A DNA stretch of 32,560 nucleotides from Rhizobium sp. Q54 (GCA_945870035.1 CAMBQQ010000042.1:1-32560), one strand, 5' to 3'; shown: positions 16,655-26,292, counted from the first letter of the stretch. Notes: generated by a model not told the origin, from the sequence alone. Translations and numbers: made by a program.

Positions 16655-17314
16655 TTACGCCGCCGGCTTGCGCTCGGTCTTCAGGCGCTTGTCGAGATAC
16701 TGTTCGATCGAGCCGAGCAGCACATCGACCTTGCCGTCGAAGAAATGATTGGCGCCGGGCACCACTTTCTGTTCGATGACGATGCCCTTTTGCGTCTTCA
16801 GTTTCTCGACGAGTGTGTTGACGTCCTTGGCCGGCACCACCGCATCCTTGTCGCCGTGAATGATGAGACCCGAGGACGGGCAGGGCGCCAGGAACGAGAA
16901 GTCGTACAGGTTCGCTGGCGGGCAGATCGAGATGAAGCCTTCGATCTCGGGACGGCGCATCAGAAGCTGCATGCCGATCCAGGCGCCGAACGAGAAGCCG
17001 GCGATCCAGCAGCTCTTGGCTTCCGGGTTGATGGTCTGCGCCCAGTCCAGCGCTGCCGCCGCGTCCGACAATTCGCCGGTGCCGTGGTCGAACGAGCCCT
17101 GCGAGCGGCCAACGCCGCGGAAATTAAAGCGCAGCGCCGAGAAGCCGCGGTTCACGAAGGCGTAGTACATCTGATAAATGATGGCGTGGTTCATCGTGCC
17201 GCCGAACTGCGGATGCGGGTGGAGCACGATGGCGATCGGGGCGTTCTTCTGCTTCGCCGGGTGGTAGCGGCCTTCGATCCGGCCGGCCGGACCCGTGAAA
17301 ATGACCTCAGGCAT
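16655..17314 (-). CDS. Alpha/beta hydrolase (KANL3/Tex30-like small hydrolase)
   Basis: This is a 219-residue cytosolic alpha/beta hydrolase fold protein. After the second strand it has LHPHPQFGGTMNH, and it has the nucleophile elbow GFSFGAW with S108. The likely acid is D157 in HGDKDAVVP, and the base is H190 in GANHFF. The oxyanion region LRFNFRGVGRSQG is typical of the COG2945-type alpha/beta hydrolases. The catalytic triad seems complete, but the substrate is unknown. The ATG at 17312-17314 is the first start consistent with the strand order of the family (MPEVIFTGPAGRIEG). It is divergent from the suf operon across a 250-base intergenic region that holds the ICE-like site. Confidence 0.85.
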   Translation of the reverse strand: MPEVIFTGPAGRIEGRYHPAKQKNAPIAIVLHPHPQFGGTMNHAIIYQMYYAFVNRGFSALRFNFRGVGRSQGSFDHGTGELSDAAAALDWAQTINPEAKSCWIAGFSFGAWIGMQLLMRRPEIEGFISICPPANLYDFSFLAPCPSSGLIIHGDKDAVVPAKDVNTLVEKLKTQKGIVIEQKVVPGANHFFDGKVDVLLGSIEQYLDKRLKTERKPAA

Positions 17315-17404
17315 GATAACGACCTCGAATTGGCGCGCCGGGCGGCTTTTGCGCCGGGGCTTTGCTATAGCGCGTCGCCAAGCGGGAGGCGGGGAAGGCG
17401 CTAG

Positions 17405-17421
17405 TTTAGAATTATTCTAAT
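17405..17421. promoter_or_regulatory. ICE-like (Irr box) palindrome upstream of the suf operon
   Basis: TTTAGAA-TTA-TTCTAAT contains the perfect 15-bp palindrome TTAGAATTATTCTAA (17406-17420). This matches the iron control element (about TTTAGAA-N3-TTCTAAA) bound by the haem-responsive Fur-family regulator Irr in rhizobia and Bradyrhizobium. A good -10 candidate, TATGAT (17424-17429), lies three bases downstream, so a bound protein would block the promoter. The first suf gene starts 144 bases further on. Binding is inferred from the motif and its position. Confidence 0.75.
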
Positions 17422-17564
17422 TATATGATTTCCGCTGTTCACCGCCGCAACAATGGCTATAAGTTGCTCAGGCGATGCGGGCTTCTACCACAGTCGGGTA
17501 GGCGAAAAGCAAGCTTTTTGCAGGGTCCAAGCGCCAATTAGGTATTCAGATACTGACGGAACCG

Positions 17565-18725
17565 ATGACGGAACGGGCTTATTTTGACTGGAATGCGACT
17601 GCGCCGCTGCGTGGGGAAGCCCGTGCGGCTGTCCTGGCGGCGCTGGAGCTGACCGGCAATGCCTCGTCGGTCCATGCCGAAGGCCGCGCCGCCCGCCAGA
17701 CCATCGAGCAGGCGCGGGCGCAGGTCGCTACCCTGGTTGGCGCTGAGACCAAGAACGTCACGTTCACGTCTGGCGCGACCGAGGCCAACATGCTGGCGCT
17801 GACGCCGGCGCTGGAGGCCGGGTTCGCCAAAGAACCGCGCGACCGGCTGTTCGTCTCGGCCGTCGAACATCCATCGGTGCGCAGTGGCGGCCGCTTTGCC
17901 GCCGATGCGGTTGAGGTCCTGCCGGTCGATGCCAACGGCATAGTCAATCTGGCGGCGCTGAAGGCCGCGCTCGCAAAGGCCGCGCGCCCGCTGGTGTCGG
18001 TCATGTTGGCCAACAACGAAACCGGCGCGATCCAGCCGATCGCTTCGATCGCCGAGATCGTCCACGCCGCCAATGGCCTGCTGCATGTCGATGCCGTGCA
18101 GGGCGCCGGCCGCATCGATTGCGACATGGCGGCGCTTGGCGCCGATCTCCTCAGCCTGTCGTCGCACAAGATTGGTGGGCCGCAAGGCGCTGGCGCTTTG
18201 GTGCGCCGCGACGGCATCCATATTGCCGAGCCGCTCATTCGCGGCGGCGGCCAGGAGCGCAATCTGCGCGCCGGCACCGAGAATGTAGTGGCCATCGCGG
18301 GCTTCGGCGCGGCGGCGCAGGCGGCTTTCCGTGCAAGGCAGGCGGACGCTGTGCGCATGGCCGGTTTGCGCGACCAATTCGAGGCATCTCTGCTGGCGCA
18401 GACACCTGCCGCTTTCATTTTTGCACGCGATGCGGCCCGGTTGCCCAATACCTCGCTATTTGCCGTTCCCGGGCTGAAGGCAGAGACTGCGATAATCTCC
18501 TTCGATCTCAATGGTATAGCCGTGTCGTCCGGCGCCGCCTGCTCGTCCGGCAAGGTACAGATCTCATCCGTGCTGACCGCGATGGGCGTTTCCGCCGATC
18601 TGGCGCGCGGCGCGGTGCGCGTCAGCCTGGGCTGGGATACCACCGAGGCCGATATCGATCTGCTGCTAACTGCTTGGATGCGCGTGGTTTCGTCATTACT
18701 TAAGAGTCACGCGAACGCAGCTTAA
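17565..18725 (+). CDS. Cysteine desulfurase, class I (IscS/NifS-type; first gene of the suf operon)
   Basis: This 386-residue PLP enzyme removes sulfur from L-cysteine as an enzyme persulfide. The aspartate-aminotransferase-fold motifs are clear: YFDWNATAPL near the N-terminus, FTSGATEANMLAL, AVEHPSV, MLANNETGAIQPI, VDAVQGAGR and the PLP-binding lysine K202 in SSHKIGGPQG. The catalytic cysteine is C326 in VSSGAACSSGK. The long flexible class I loop around this cysteine differs from the class II SufS later in the same operon. In Agrobacterium-type operons this position is occupied by the gene called sufS2. The start ATG at 17565 has GACGGA nearby. A 97-base gap without a visible terminator separates it from sufB. 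An ICE-like site upstream suggests iron control. Confidence 0.92.
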   Translation: MTERAYFDWNATAPLRGEARAAVLAALELTGNASSVHAEGRAARQTIEQARAQVATLVGAETKNVTFTSGATEANMLALTPALEAGFAKEPRDRLFVSAVEHPSVRSGGRFAADAVEVLPVDANGIVNLAALKAALAKAARPLVSVMLANNETGAIQPIASIAEIVHAANGLLHVDAVQGAGRIDCDMAALGADLLSLSSHKIGGPQGAGALVRRDGIHIAEPLIRGGGQERNLRAGTENVVAIAGFGAAAQAAFRARQADAVRMAGLRDQFEASLLAQTPAAFIFARDAARLPNTSLFAVPGLKAETAIISFDLNGIAVSSGAACSSGKVQISSVLTAMGVSADLARGAVRVSLGWDTTEADIDLLLTAWMRVVSSLLKSHANAA

Positions 18726-18822
18726 AAACGAATTCAAAGGGACGTGAGCAACGCAAGTTAGCGAACCGACCATAACCGACTAATCCAACCCGCGGTCCTT
18801 GAAACCGTGAGCGGAGGGAAGA

Positions 18823-20318
<1,496 letters not shown>

Positions 20319-20322
<4 letters not shown>

Positions 20323-20621
20323 GCCTCGACAAAAGCAAGTTCCGGAGCGAAGCCAGGTCGTGCCTCGGGCAAGATAAACCAGCCGGTGACATGGCCGACT
20401 GCGTCGCGGCGCATTTCCCCGATGTCGAGGTCTTCCGCGAGAACGACGACCTCGTCCTCAAGGGCGGCTCGCGTTTTTTGGTCGTTCGTCGCGCAGGACC
20501 AAACAGCTTTCGCGTTTCGGAAAACGTCGCCGTGCCGTCCACCAATCTGGTTGATTTCGGTGGCGGCGCCGTGCGCACGCTCGACGAACTGGTCGACGAA
20601 ATCGCCGCTTTGGCGAAATAA
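20319..20621 (+). CDS. Unrecognised 100-residue protein embedded between sufB and sufC
   Basis: The ATG overlaps the sufB stop (ATGA), GGAAGGGAG precedes it at good spacing, and sufC starts 13 bases after its stop, so it is translated as part of the suf operon. The protein is soluble, with no signal or membrane segment. It has two cysteines (C15 in RSCLGQ and C28 in MADCVAAHF) in the N-terminal third. A strand-rich middle follows ([24 protein letters not shown]), and the end is an acidic amphipathic helix ([15 protein letters not shown]). It does not resemble SufE, SufU, IscX, ferredoxin or any SUF accessory protein I know. Position alone suggests a role in cluster assembly, perhaps with SufB or SufC, but this is inference. 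Composition and GC-rich third positions match its neighbours, so recent acquisition seems unlikely. Confidence 0.85.
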
Positions 20622-20634
20622 TTAGGATTGAGAA

Positions 20635-21387
20635 ATGTTGCTTGAGATCAAAAATCTGCATGTCGAGGTCGCGGACAAGAAAATCCTCAACGGCCTCAAT
20701 CTGACCATCGAGAAGGGCCAGGTCGCCGCCATCATGGGGCCGAACGGCTCGGGCAAGTCGACATTTTCCTATGTGCTGGCCGGCAAGGACGCCTACAACA
20801 TCACCGAGGGCGACATCTTGCTCGACGGCGAGAGCATTCTCGAACTGGCGCCGGACGAGCGCGCCGCCAAGGGCATTTTTCTCGCTTTCCAGTATCCGGT
20901 CGAAGTGCCGGGCGTCGCCACCATGACGTTTCTGCGCACCGCGCTGAACGCCCAGCGCAAGCTGCGCGGCGAGGGCGAGTATTCGACGCCCGACTTCATC
21001 AAGCTGGTGCGCGAGACGTCGGCCAAGCTCGGCGTCAGCCAGGAGCATCTGCGCCGCGCCGTCAATGTCGGCTTTTCCGGCGGCGAGAAGAAGCGCAATG
21101 AAATTCTGCAAATGGCAATTTTGCAGCCGCGTTTGGCCATTCTCGACGAAACCGATTCCGGCCTCGACATCGATGCGCTCAAGATCGTGTCGGAAGGCGT
21201 CAACCGGCTGCGCTCGCCGGAGCGCTCGATGATCGTCATCACGCATTACCAGCGGCTGCTGAATTATATCGTGCCGGACGTCGTGCACGTCATGTCGAAG
21301 GGTCGCGTGGTGAAGTCCGGCGGCAAGGAACTGGCGCTCGAACTCGAAGCCAAGGGCTACGCGCAATACACCGACGAGGCGGCGTAA
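20635..21387 (+). CDS. sufC: SUF system ATPase SufC
   Basis: This 250-residue ABC-type ATPase binds SufB and SufD and drives conformational changes of the scaffold. It is soluble and not a transporter. Walker A is GPNGSGKST (K41), the Q-loop is [10 protein letters not shown], the ABC signature is [14 protein letters not shown], Walker B is [16 protein letters not shown] and the switch histidine is in VITHYQRLL. SufC-specific features are the SGGEKKRNE signature variant and the [12 protein letters not shown] sequence. AGGATTGAG precedes the ATG. It starts 13 bases after the unknown small gene and ends three bases before sufD, so the genes are tightly packed in one operon. Confidence 0.97.
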   Translation: MLLEIKNLHVEVADKKILNGLNLTIEKGQVAAIMGPNGSGKSTFSYVLAGKDAYNITEGDILLDGESILELAPDERAAKGIFLAFQYPVEVPGVATMTFLRTALNAQRKLRGEGEYSTPDFIKLVRETSAKLGVSQEHLRRAVNVGFSGGEKKRNEILQMAILQPRLAILDETDSGLDIDALKIVSEGVNRLRSPERSMIVITHYQRLLNYIVPDVVHVMSKGRVVKSGGKELALELEAKGYAQYTDEAA

Positions 21388-21390
21388 GCG

Positions 21391-22701
21391 ATGAACGCTG
21401 AAGTTCGCAATATCAAGACACCGGCCGAACAGGCGCTGGTTAGCGCCTATGAAGGCGTGCGCGCGGCGTTGCCGGGCAAGGGCGCGGTTGCCGCCTTGCG
21501 CGAGGAAGCGTTCAATCGTTTCGACGCCAACGGCCTGCCGCACCGCCGCGTCGAGGAATGGAAATACACCGACCTGCGCGCGCTGATGCGCGAGGCCTTG
21601 CCGCTGGCTGCACCGCCCGATGCTGCCGCCAAGGCAAAGGCGAAAGACGCCGGCAAGATATTCGCCAGCCTGAACTGCCGCCGCCTTGTTTTTATTGACG
21701 GCGCGTTCGTGCCGGAAGCGTCCGATCTGACGCCCGAGCCCGGCCTCACCATCGGCGCGATGGCCGATGCGCTGGCGAAGGGCGACACATTGGTTTCCGC
21801 CCGTGTTGGCCAGGTGTTCGAGACGGACGACGCTGCCGTAGCGCTCAATACGTCCTTGATGAGCGACGGCGCGGTGATCCACGTCGCGGCCGGAACGGTT
21901 CTTGAGCGGCCGATCCATCTGGTGTTTGCCTCGGGCGAGACGCCCAGCGCGGCTTTCATCCGCTCGCTGATCGTTGTCGAGAAGGACGCGCAGGCGATCA
22001 TCGCCGAAAGCCACGAGAGCAATGTCAGTCAGGTCAACTGCGCGCTCGAGATGGTCATCGGTGACGGCGCCACGGTCGATTACTACAAGGCGACGCAGAC
22101 GCGCGGTCTGCATGTCGCCAGCCTGCTGCTGACGGTCGGCGCCAAGGCGGCGGTCAATACGTTCGCGCTGAACAGCGATGCGTCGCTGGTGCGCAACCAG
22201 AGTTTCGTCCGCTTTGCCGGCGAGGGCTCGACCGGTGGCCTGCGCGGCGTCAACCTGCTGCGCGGCAAGGAACACGTCGACACCACGATGCTGATCGAGC
22301 ACGCCGCCGGCCATTGCGCCAGCCGCGAGCAGTTCAAGTCGGTGCTCGACGATTCTGGTCATAACGTCTTTCAGGGCAAGATCGTGGTGAAGCCGCATGC
22401 CCAGAAGACCGACACCAAGATGATGACGCGCGTTTTGCTGCTGTCCGACGAGGCCGAGGCCGACAACAAGCCGGAACTGGAAATCTTCGCCGACGACGTC
22501 GTCTGCGGCCATGGCGCCACCGCCGGCGCGCTCGATCCGAATTTAAAGTTCTATCTGATGTCGCGCGGCATTGACGACAAGCAAGCCGAGGCGCTGCTGA
22601 TCCAGGCTTTCATCGGCGAGACTGTCGAGGAGATATCGCACGAAGGTTTCCGCGAGGCGATCATGCGCGCCGCGCTCGATTGGCTGGAGACGCGCGGGTG
22701 A
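21391..22701 (+). CDS. sufD: Fe-S cluster assembly protein SufD
   Basis: This 436-residue partner of SufB in the SufBC2D scaffold is needed for iron acquisition during cluster assembly. It has the N-terminal helical region with RRVEEWKYTDLRALM and a right-handed beta-helix core (VIHVAAGTVLERPIHLVF...). The C-terminal helical region DVVCGHGATAGALDPNLKFYLMSRGI contains H374, equivalent to the conserved SufD histidine (E. coli H360) at the SufB-SufD interface. The ATG is three bases after sufC. Its TGA overlaps the GTG start of sufS (GTGA), implying coupled translation. Confidence 0.96.
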   Translation: MNAEVRNIKTPAEQALVSAYEGVRAALPGKGAVAALREEAFNRFDANGLPHRRVEEWKYTDLRALMREALPLAAPPDAAAKAKAKDAGKIFASLNCRRLVFIDGAFVPEASDLTPEPGLTIGAMADALAKGDTLVSARVGQVFETDDAAVALNTSLMSDGAVIHVAAGTVLERPIHLVFASGETPSAAFIRSLIVVEKDAQAIIAESHESNVSQVNCALEMVIGDGATVDYYKATQTRGLHVASLLLTVGAKAAVNTFALNSDASLVRNQSFVRFAGEGSTGGLRGVNLLRGKEHVDTTMLIEHAAGHCASREQFKSVLDDSGHNVFQGKIVVKPHAQKTDTKMMTRVLLLSDEAEADNKPELEIFADDVVCGHGATAGALDPNLKFYLMSRGIDDKQAEALLIQAFIGETVEEISHEGFREAIMRAALDWLETRG

Positions 22702-23933
22702 ACATGCATTCCGCCCGCTTCGACGTCGACAAAATCCGCGCCGACTTTCCGGCGCTGGCGATGCAGGTCTATGGCAAGCCGCTGGTCTACCTCGACAACG
22801 CCGCCTCGGCGCAGAAGCCGACCCAGGTGCTCGACCGGCTGACGCGCGCCTATACGTCGCAATATGCCAACGTCCATCGCGGGCTGCATTATCTTGCAAA
22901 CGAAGCGACCGAGGCCTACGAGGGCGCCCGCGAGACGACGCGGGCCTTCATCAATGCCGGGGCCAAGGAAGAAATCGTCTTCACCAAGAACGCCACCGAG
23001 GCGATCAATCTGGTGGCGGCAAGCTTCGGCGGGATGCGCCTGAAAGAGGGCGACGAGATCGTGCTCTCGATCATGGAGCACCATTCCAACATCATCCCGT
23101 GGCACTATTTCCGCGAGCGTTTCGGCGCGGTCATCAAATGGGCGCCGGTCGACGATGACGGCAATTTCCTGATCGACGAATTCGAGAAACTGCTCGGACC
23201 GCGCACCAAAATGGTGGCGATCACGCAGATGTCGAACGCGCTCGGCACCGTGGTGCCGGTGAAAGAGGTCGTGAAGCTCGCGCATGCGCGCAACATTCCG
23301 GTGCTGGTCGACGGCTCCCAGGCCGCGGTGCACATGGATGTCGACGTGCAGGCCATCGACTGCGACTTCTACGTCATGACGGGGCACAAGCTCTACGGCC
23401 CGACCGGAATCGGCGTGCTGTACGGCAAAATGGCGCATCTCGAGGCCATGCCGCCGTTTCTCGGCGGCGGCGAGATGATCCGCGAAGTCTATGAGGACCG
23501 CGTCACCTACGGCGATCCGCCGCACAAATTCGAGGCTGGCACGCCGCCGATCGTGCAGGCGATCGGGTTGGGCGCGGCGCTCGATTACATCAACGCTATC
23601 GGCAAAGGCAACATTCGCGCCCATGAAGACGCGCTGGTGAAATATGCGCATGAGAAGTTAGGGGCGATCAATTCGCTGCGCATCATCGGCAATGCGAAGG
23701 GCAAGGGCCCCATCGTGTCTTTCGAGATGAAGGGCGCGCATGCCCATGACATCGCCACTGTGATCGACCGCTCCGGCGTCGCGGTGCGGGCCGGCACCCA
23801 TTGCACCATGCCGCTGCTGGCGCGCTTTGGCGTCACCGCCACCTGCCGCGCCTCGTTCGGTCTGTACAATACCAAAGCCGAAATCGACACCTTGGCCGCC
23901 TCGCTGGTCAAGGCGCAGGAGTTCTTTTCATGA
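22698..23933 (+). CDS. sufS: Cysteine desulfurase SufS (class II)
   Basis: This 411-residue PLP-dependent desulfurase is dedicated to the SUF pathway. The PLP lysine is K231 in MTGHKLYGPTGIGVLYG, and the persulfide cysteine is C369 in RAGTHCTMPLLARFG, in the class II short-loop setting. Other family motifs are YLDNAASAQKP, NVHRGLHYLANEAT, FTKNATEAINLVA, MEHHSNIIPWH and DGSQAAVHMDVDVQAIDCDFYVMTGHK. I start it at the GTG at 22698 because it overlaps the sufD stop (GTGA) and lies 8 bases after GGAG; an ATG two codons on (22704) is the alternative. Class II SufS normally needs SufE or SufU to pass sulfur on, and neither gene is in this operon. Confidence 0.96.
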   Translation: MNMHSARFDVDKIRADFPALAMQVYGKPLVYLDNAASAQKPTQVLDRLTRAYTSQYANVHRGLHYLANEATEAYEGARETTRAFINAGAKEEIVFTKNATEAINLVAASFGGMRLKEGDEIVLSIMEHHSNIIPWHYFRERFGAVIKWAPVDDDGNFLIDEFEKLLGPRTKMVAITQMSNALGTVVPVKEVVKLAHARNIPVLVDGSQAAVHMDVDVQAIDCDFYVMTGHKLYGPTGIGVLYGKMAHLEAMPPFLGGGEMIREVYEDRVTYGDPPHKFEAGTPPIVQAIGLGAALDYINAIGKGNIRAHEDALVKYAHEKLGAINSLRIIGNAKGKGPIVSFEMKGAHAHDIATVIDRSGVAVRAGTHCTMPLLARFGVTATCRASFGLYNTKAEIDTLAASLVKAQEFFS

Positions 23934-24358
23934 GTGACGACATGACCGACAAGACGGCGGAAGCGCCGGCCGCCGCGGTTGCCGAAAAGCCGCAAGAAAA
24001 GGCTGCTGAGAATGCCGCTTTCAGCGGTTCCTCGGCGCTGCCCGAAGGCGAACTGACGCGGCTGACCGACGAGATCATCGCCAGTTTGAAGACCGTGTTC
24101 GATCCGGAAATTCCGGCCGACATTTATGAACTCGGCCTGATCTACAAGATCGACATTGGCGACGACCGGGAGGTAAAGGTCGATATGTCGCTGACCTCGC
24201 CGAACTGCCCGGCGGCGCAGGAGCTGCCGATCATGGTCGAAAATGCCGTTTCCAGCGTGCCCGGCATCAAGGAAACCAAGGTCACCGTGGTCTGGGACCC
24301 GCCTTGGGACCCGAGCCGGATGTCCGACGAGGCGCGACTCGTATTGAATATGTGGTGA
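23930..24358 (+). CDS. sufT: SufT / DUF59 (MIP18-family) Fe-S assembly factor
   Basis: This 142-residue cytosolic protein has a variable Ala/Glu-rich N-terminus (about 1-40) and a MIP18/DUF59 domain at about 42-140. Family markers are DPEIPADIYELGLIYKIDI, DMSLTSPNCPAAQELP with its conserved cysteine, and VTVVWDPPWDPSRMSDEARLVLNMW at the C-terminus. SufT-type proteins help mature Fe-S proteins in several bacteria, probably at the transfer step. The ATG overlaps the sufS stop (ATGA) with CAGGAG upstream, so it is translationally coupled. A 13-bp palindrome (24359-24371) follows the stop directly. Confidence in the family is high; the exact role is inferred. Confidence 0.92.
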   Translation: MSDDMTDKTAEAPAAAVAEKPQEKAAENAAFSGSSALPEGELTRLTDEIIASLKTVFDPEIPADIYELGLIYKIDIGDDREVKVDMSLTSPNCPAAQELPIMVENAVSSVPGIKETKVTVVWDPPWDPSRMSDEARLVLNMW

Positions 24359-24414
24359 CCTGAAATTCAGGATTTGAGTGCCTACATAAGAGCTGAACGA
24401 CCGGAGAGATAGCC

Positions 24415-24798
24415 ATGGCGACAGCACGACCGAGACCCCAGGTGATGCGGCTGACAGACGCCGCTGCCTTGCGCATCAAGGACGTTATGGCGCGGGCCGA
24501 TAAGCCGGTCGCCGGCGTGCGCGTCGGCGTCAAGAATGGCGGCTGCGCTGGCATGGAATACACCATGGAATATGCCGACGATGTGCGGCCCTCCGACGAG
24601 GTGGTCGAGGACAAGGGCGTCAAGATCCTGGTCGACCCGAAGGCCGTGCTGTTCCTGCTCGGCACCGAGATGGACTACAAGACCGAGAAGCTGTCGGCGC
24701 AGTTCGTGTTCAACAACCCGAACCAGACCTCGGCCTGCGGCTGCGGCGAGAGCGTGCAGTTGACGCCTTTCAAGGATGACGGCGCCGAGGCGCACTGA
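24415..24798 (+). CDS. sufA: A-type Fe-S carrier protein SufA/IscA
   Basis: This 127-residue A-type carrier receives clusters from the SufBCD scaffold and passes them to apoproteins. The three conserved cysteines are present: C44 in KNGGCAGMEY, and C108 and C110 in TSACGCGESV. The HesB-like fold spans about residues 10-115. The start ATG at 24415 follows GGAGAG at good spacing. It lies 56 bases after sufT without a clear terminator between, and 10 bases before the TfoX-domain gene, so all are probably one transcript. ErpA-type paralogues share the motif, but the operon context favours SufA. Confidence 0.95.
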   Translation: MATARPRPQVMRLTDAAALRIKDVMARADKPVAGVRVGVKNGGCAGMEYTMEYADDVRPSDEVVEDKGVKILVDPKAVLFLLGTEMDYKTEKLSAQFVFNNPNQTSACGCGESVQLTPFKDDGAEAH

Positions 24799-24808
24799 GG
24801 CGCATCAC

Positions 24809-25198
24809 ATGGATGCCGATTTCATCCATGACCTGTTCGCCGAGTTTGGCCGGGTCGAGGTCAAGCGCATGTTCAGCGGGCAGGGGATTTATGCCGGCGG
24901 CGCGATCTTTGCCATCGTCTCCGGCGATGTTATTTACCTCAAGACCGACGAGACGACGCGCACCGCTTTTGAACGCGAGAAGGCGACGCCTCTCACTTTA
25001 ACCAAGAAGACCGGCCAGCGCATGGTGACGTCGTACTGGCGGCTGCCGGAACGGCTTTACGACGCGCCGGATGAACTGGCGCAATGGGCGCGGCAGGCCG
25101 TCGCCGTCGCGCGCGCCAACAAGGCGGCCAGGAAGCCTGCGAAGAAGCCAGCCGGGAAACCGGACAAGAAAAAAGCCGGGCGAAAAACCCGGCTTTGA
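24809..25198 (+). CDS. TfoX/Sxy N-terminal-domain protein at the end of the suf operon
   Basis: This is a 129-residue cytosolic protein. Residues 1-98 match the TfoX N-terminal domain (FGRVEVKRMFSGQGIYAGGAIFAIVSGDVIYLKTD...), the domain of the Sxy/TfoX competence regulators. The C-terminal TfoX domain is absent. In its place is a Lys/Ala/Pro-rich basic tail (about 107-129, KPAKKPAGKPDKKKAGRK), which could bind nucleic acid. Free-standing TfoX-N proteins are common in alphaproteobacteria and have no firm function. The start at 24809 follows TGAGG and lies only 10 bases after sufA, so it is cotranscribed with the suf genes. The last codons of the tail form a hairpin terminator. Any Fe-S role is guesswork based on position. 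Confidence 0.85.
   Translation: MDADFIHDLFAEFGRVEVKRMFSGQGIYAGGAIFAIVSGDVIYLKTDETTRTAFEREKATPLTLTKKTGQRMVTSYWRLPERLYDAPDELAQWARQAVAVARANKAARKPAKKPAGKPDKKKAGRKTRL
25166..25198 (-). terminator. Strong intrinsic terminator, overlapping the 3' end of the TfoX-domain gene
   Basis: AAAGCCGGG (25172-25180), a 7-base loop and CCCGGCTTT (25188-25196) form a perfect 9-bp stem. Read on the minus strand, the stem is followed by a TTTTTTCTT run, an excellent terminator for the diguanylate cyclase gene that ends at 25225. On the plus strand only three T follow, so it is weaker for the suf operon. The stem lies inside the last TfoX codons (KKAGRKTRL) and touches its stop. Confidence 0.85.
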
Positions 25199-25224
25199 TC
25201 GTCAATAAGGTGCGGTTGTCGCGC

Positions 25225-26292
25225 TCAGGCGACCTGGGCCGCCGGCGCCGTCGCCACTTCCGGATCGGTCTCGCACATCACCCGATTGCGGCCGTGCCGT
25301 TTGGCGGCATAGAGGCAGGTGTCGGCGCGTTCGATCAAGGTCTGCGGCGTATCGCCGGGGTGCAGCACGGCAACGCCGATCGAAATCGTGACGCGGCCGA
25401 GATGCTCGCCGGTCGAGCGTTTCATCAGTTCCTTGGTCATCACCGCGCGGCGGATGTGATCGGCGACCGTGATCGCAGAACGCAGCACTGTGTTCGGCAG
25501 CACGACGGCGAATTCCTCGCCACCGTAGCGCGCCGCGGTGTCCTGGCCCTTGACGTTCTGCTTCACCGACATGGCGACGAGGCGCAGCACCTGATCGCCG
25601 GTGAGATGGCCGAAGCTGTCGTTGAAGTTCTTGAAATGGTCGATGTCGGTCATCATCAGCGACAGCGGCTCGTTCTTCTCGACCGCGTCTGCCATTGCTT
25701 CCTGCAGCGTGGTGTCGAAGAACTTGCGGTTGGCGAGCTGGGTCAGGGGGTCAGTCAGGCTCTCGGTGCGGACGACTTCGAGGTTTTCCTGCAGTTCGTT
25801 GATTTCTTGCTTGGACGCGTTCAGGCGTTCTTCAAGCTTCTGGTTCGACACTTCCATTTCCTTGGCGGTCTGCACAAGGCTTTCGACGATGGCGCGCAAG
25901 CCTTCGCGGTCGCCGGAGTCGCCGAGCTTCTCCGTCATGTCGGCCAGACTCTCGGTGTAATTCGAGGCGGAACCGGCGGCGGCGTCGATCATCGCCATGA
26001 CCTGTTCGATCTCGCCCATGACCTGCGAGCCGACCTTGTCGATGCGCTCGGTCAGCCGAGTCGGTGACAGGTAGGTCGTGTAGATTTCGTCGAGATCGGC
26101 GTCGCTCAAGGTGCCGTGGGCGCCGAGCGTTTCGTTGATCTTCTGATTGAGCGAGGGGTGATAGCCGGTGGCGTAGGCGTACCAGATTTCGTAATTGCGT
26201 GGCGTCGCAGGCTGCCGCAAGGCGCGGATCTGACCGAGCGCGATTTCGCAGAACGCCATCGTGCGTTCATGTTCATCGGCCTGACCATTCAT
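25225..26292 (-). CDS. Diguanylate cyclase (GGDEF domain)
   Basis: This 355-residue cytosolic protein makes cyclic di-GMP from two GTP. No membrane segment is visible. The N-terminal region (about 1-125) is a helical domain of unknown role with LRQPATPRNYEIWYAYATGY, which I recall from many Bradyrhizobium-type cyclases. A coiled coil follows at about 140-178 (SNQKLEERLNASKQEINELQENLEVVR), and the GGDEF domain covers about 180-340. The active-site motif is GGEEF at 257-261, so catalysis is expected. The product-inhibition I-site (RxxD five residues before GGEEF) reads KGQD (K248-D251), so its arginine is replaced by lysine. The ATG at 26292 follows CAGGGGG. It is convergent with the suf operon and downstream of the helicase gene on the same strand, with 175 bases between. 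Confidence 0.92.
   Translation of the reverse strand: MNGQADEHERTMAFCEIALGQIRALRQPATPRNYEIWYAYATGYHPSLNQKINETLGAHGTLSDADLDEIYTTYLSPTRLTERIDKVGSQVMGEIEQVMAMIDAAAGSASNYTESLADMTEKLGDSGDREGLRAIVESLVQTAKEMEVSNQKLEERLNASKQEINELQENLEVVRTESLTDPLTQLANRKFFDTTLQEAMADAVEKNEPLSLMMTDIDHFKNFNDSFGHLTGDQVLRLVAMSVKQNVKGQDTAARYGGEEFAVVLPNTVLRSAITVADHIRRAVMTKELMKRSTGEHLGRVTISIGVAVLHPGDTPQTLIERADTCLYAAKRHGRNRVMCETDPEVATAPAAQVA

Noticed and set aside
17315..17404. Possible tRNA or small RNA upstream of the suf operon
   Set aside because: No cloverleaf, T-loop sequence or T-run terminator could be found; only GC-rich sequence and the promoter region are seen.
20458..22512. Long open frame (about 680 codons) on the minus strand opposite sufC and sufD
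   Set aside because: It crosses several clear suf genes, has no recognisable motif, and is the expected shadow of GC-rich third positions.
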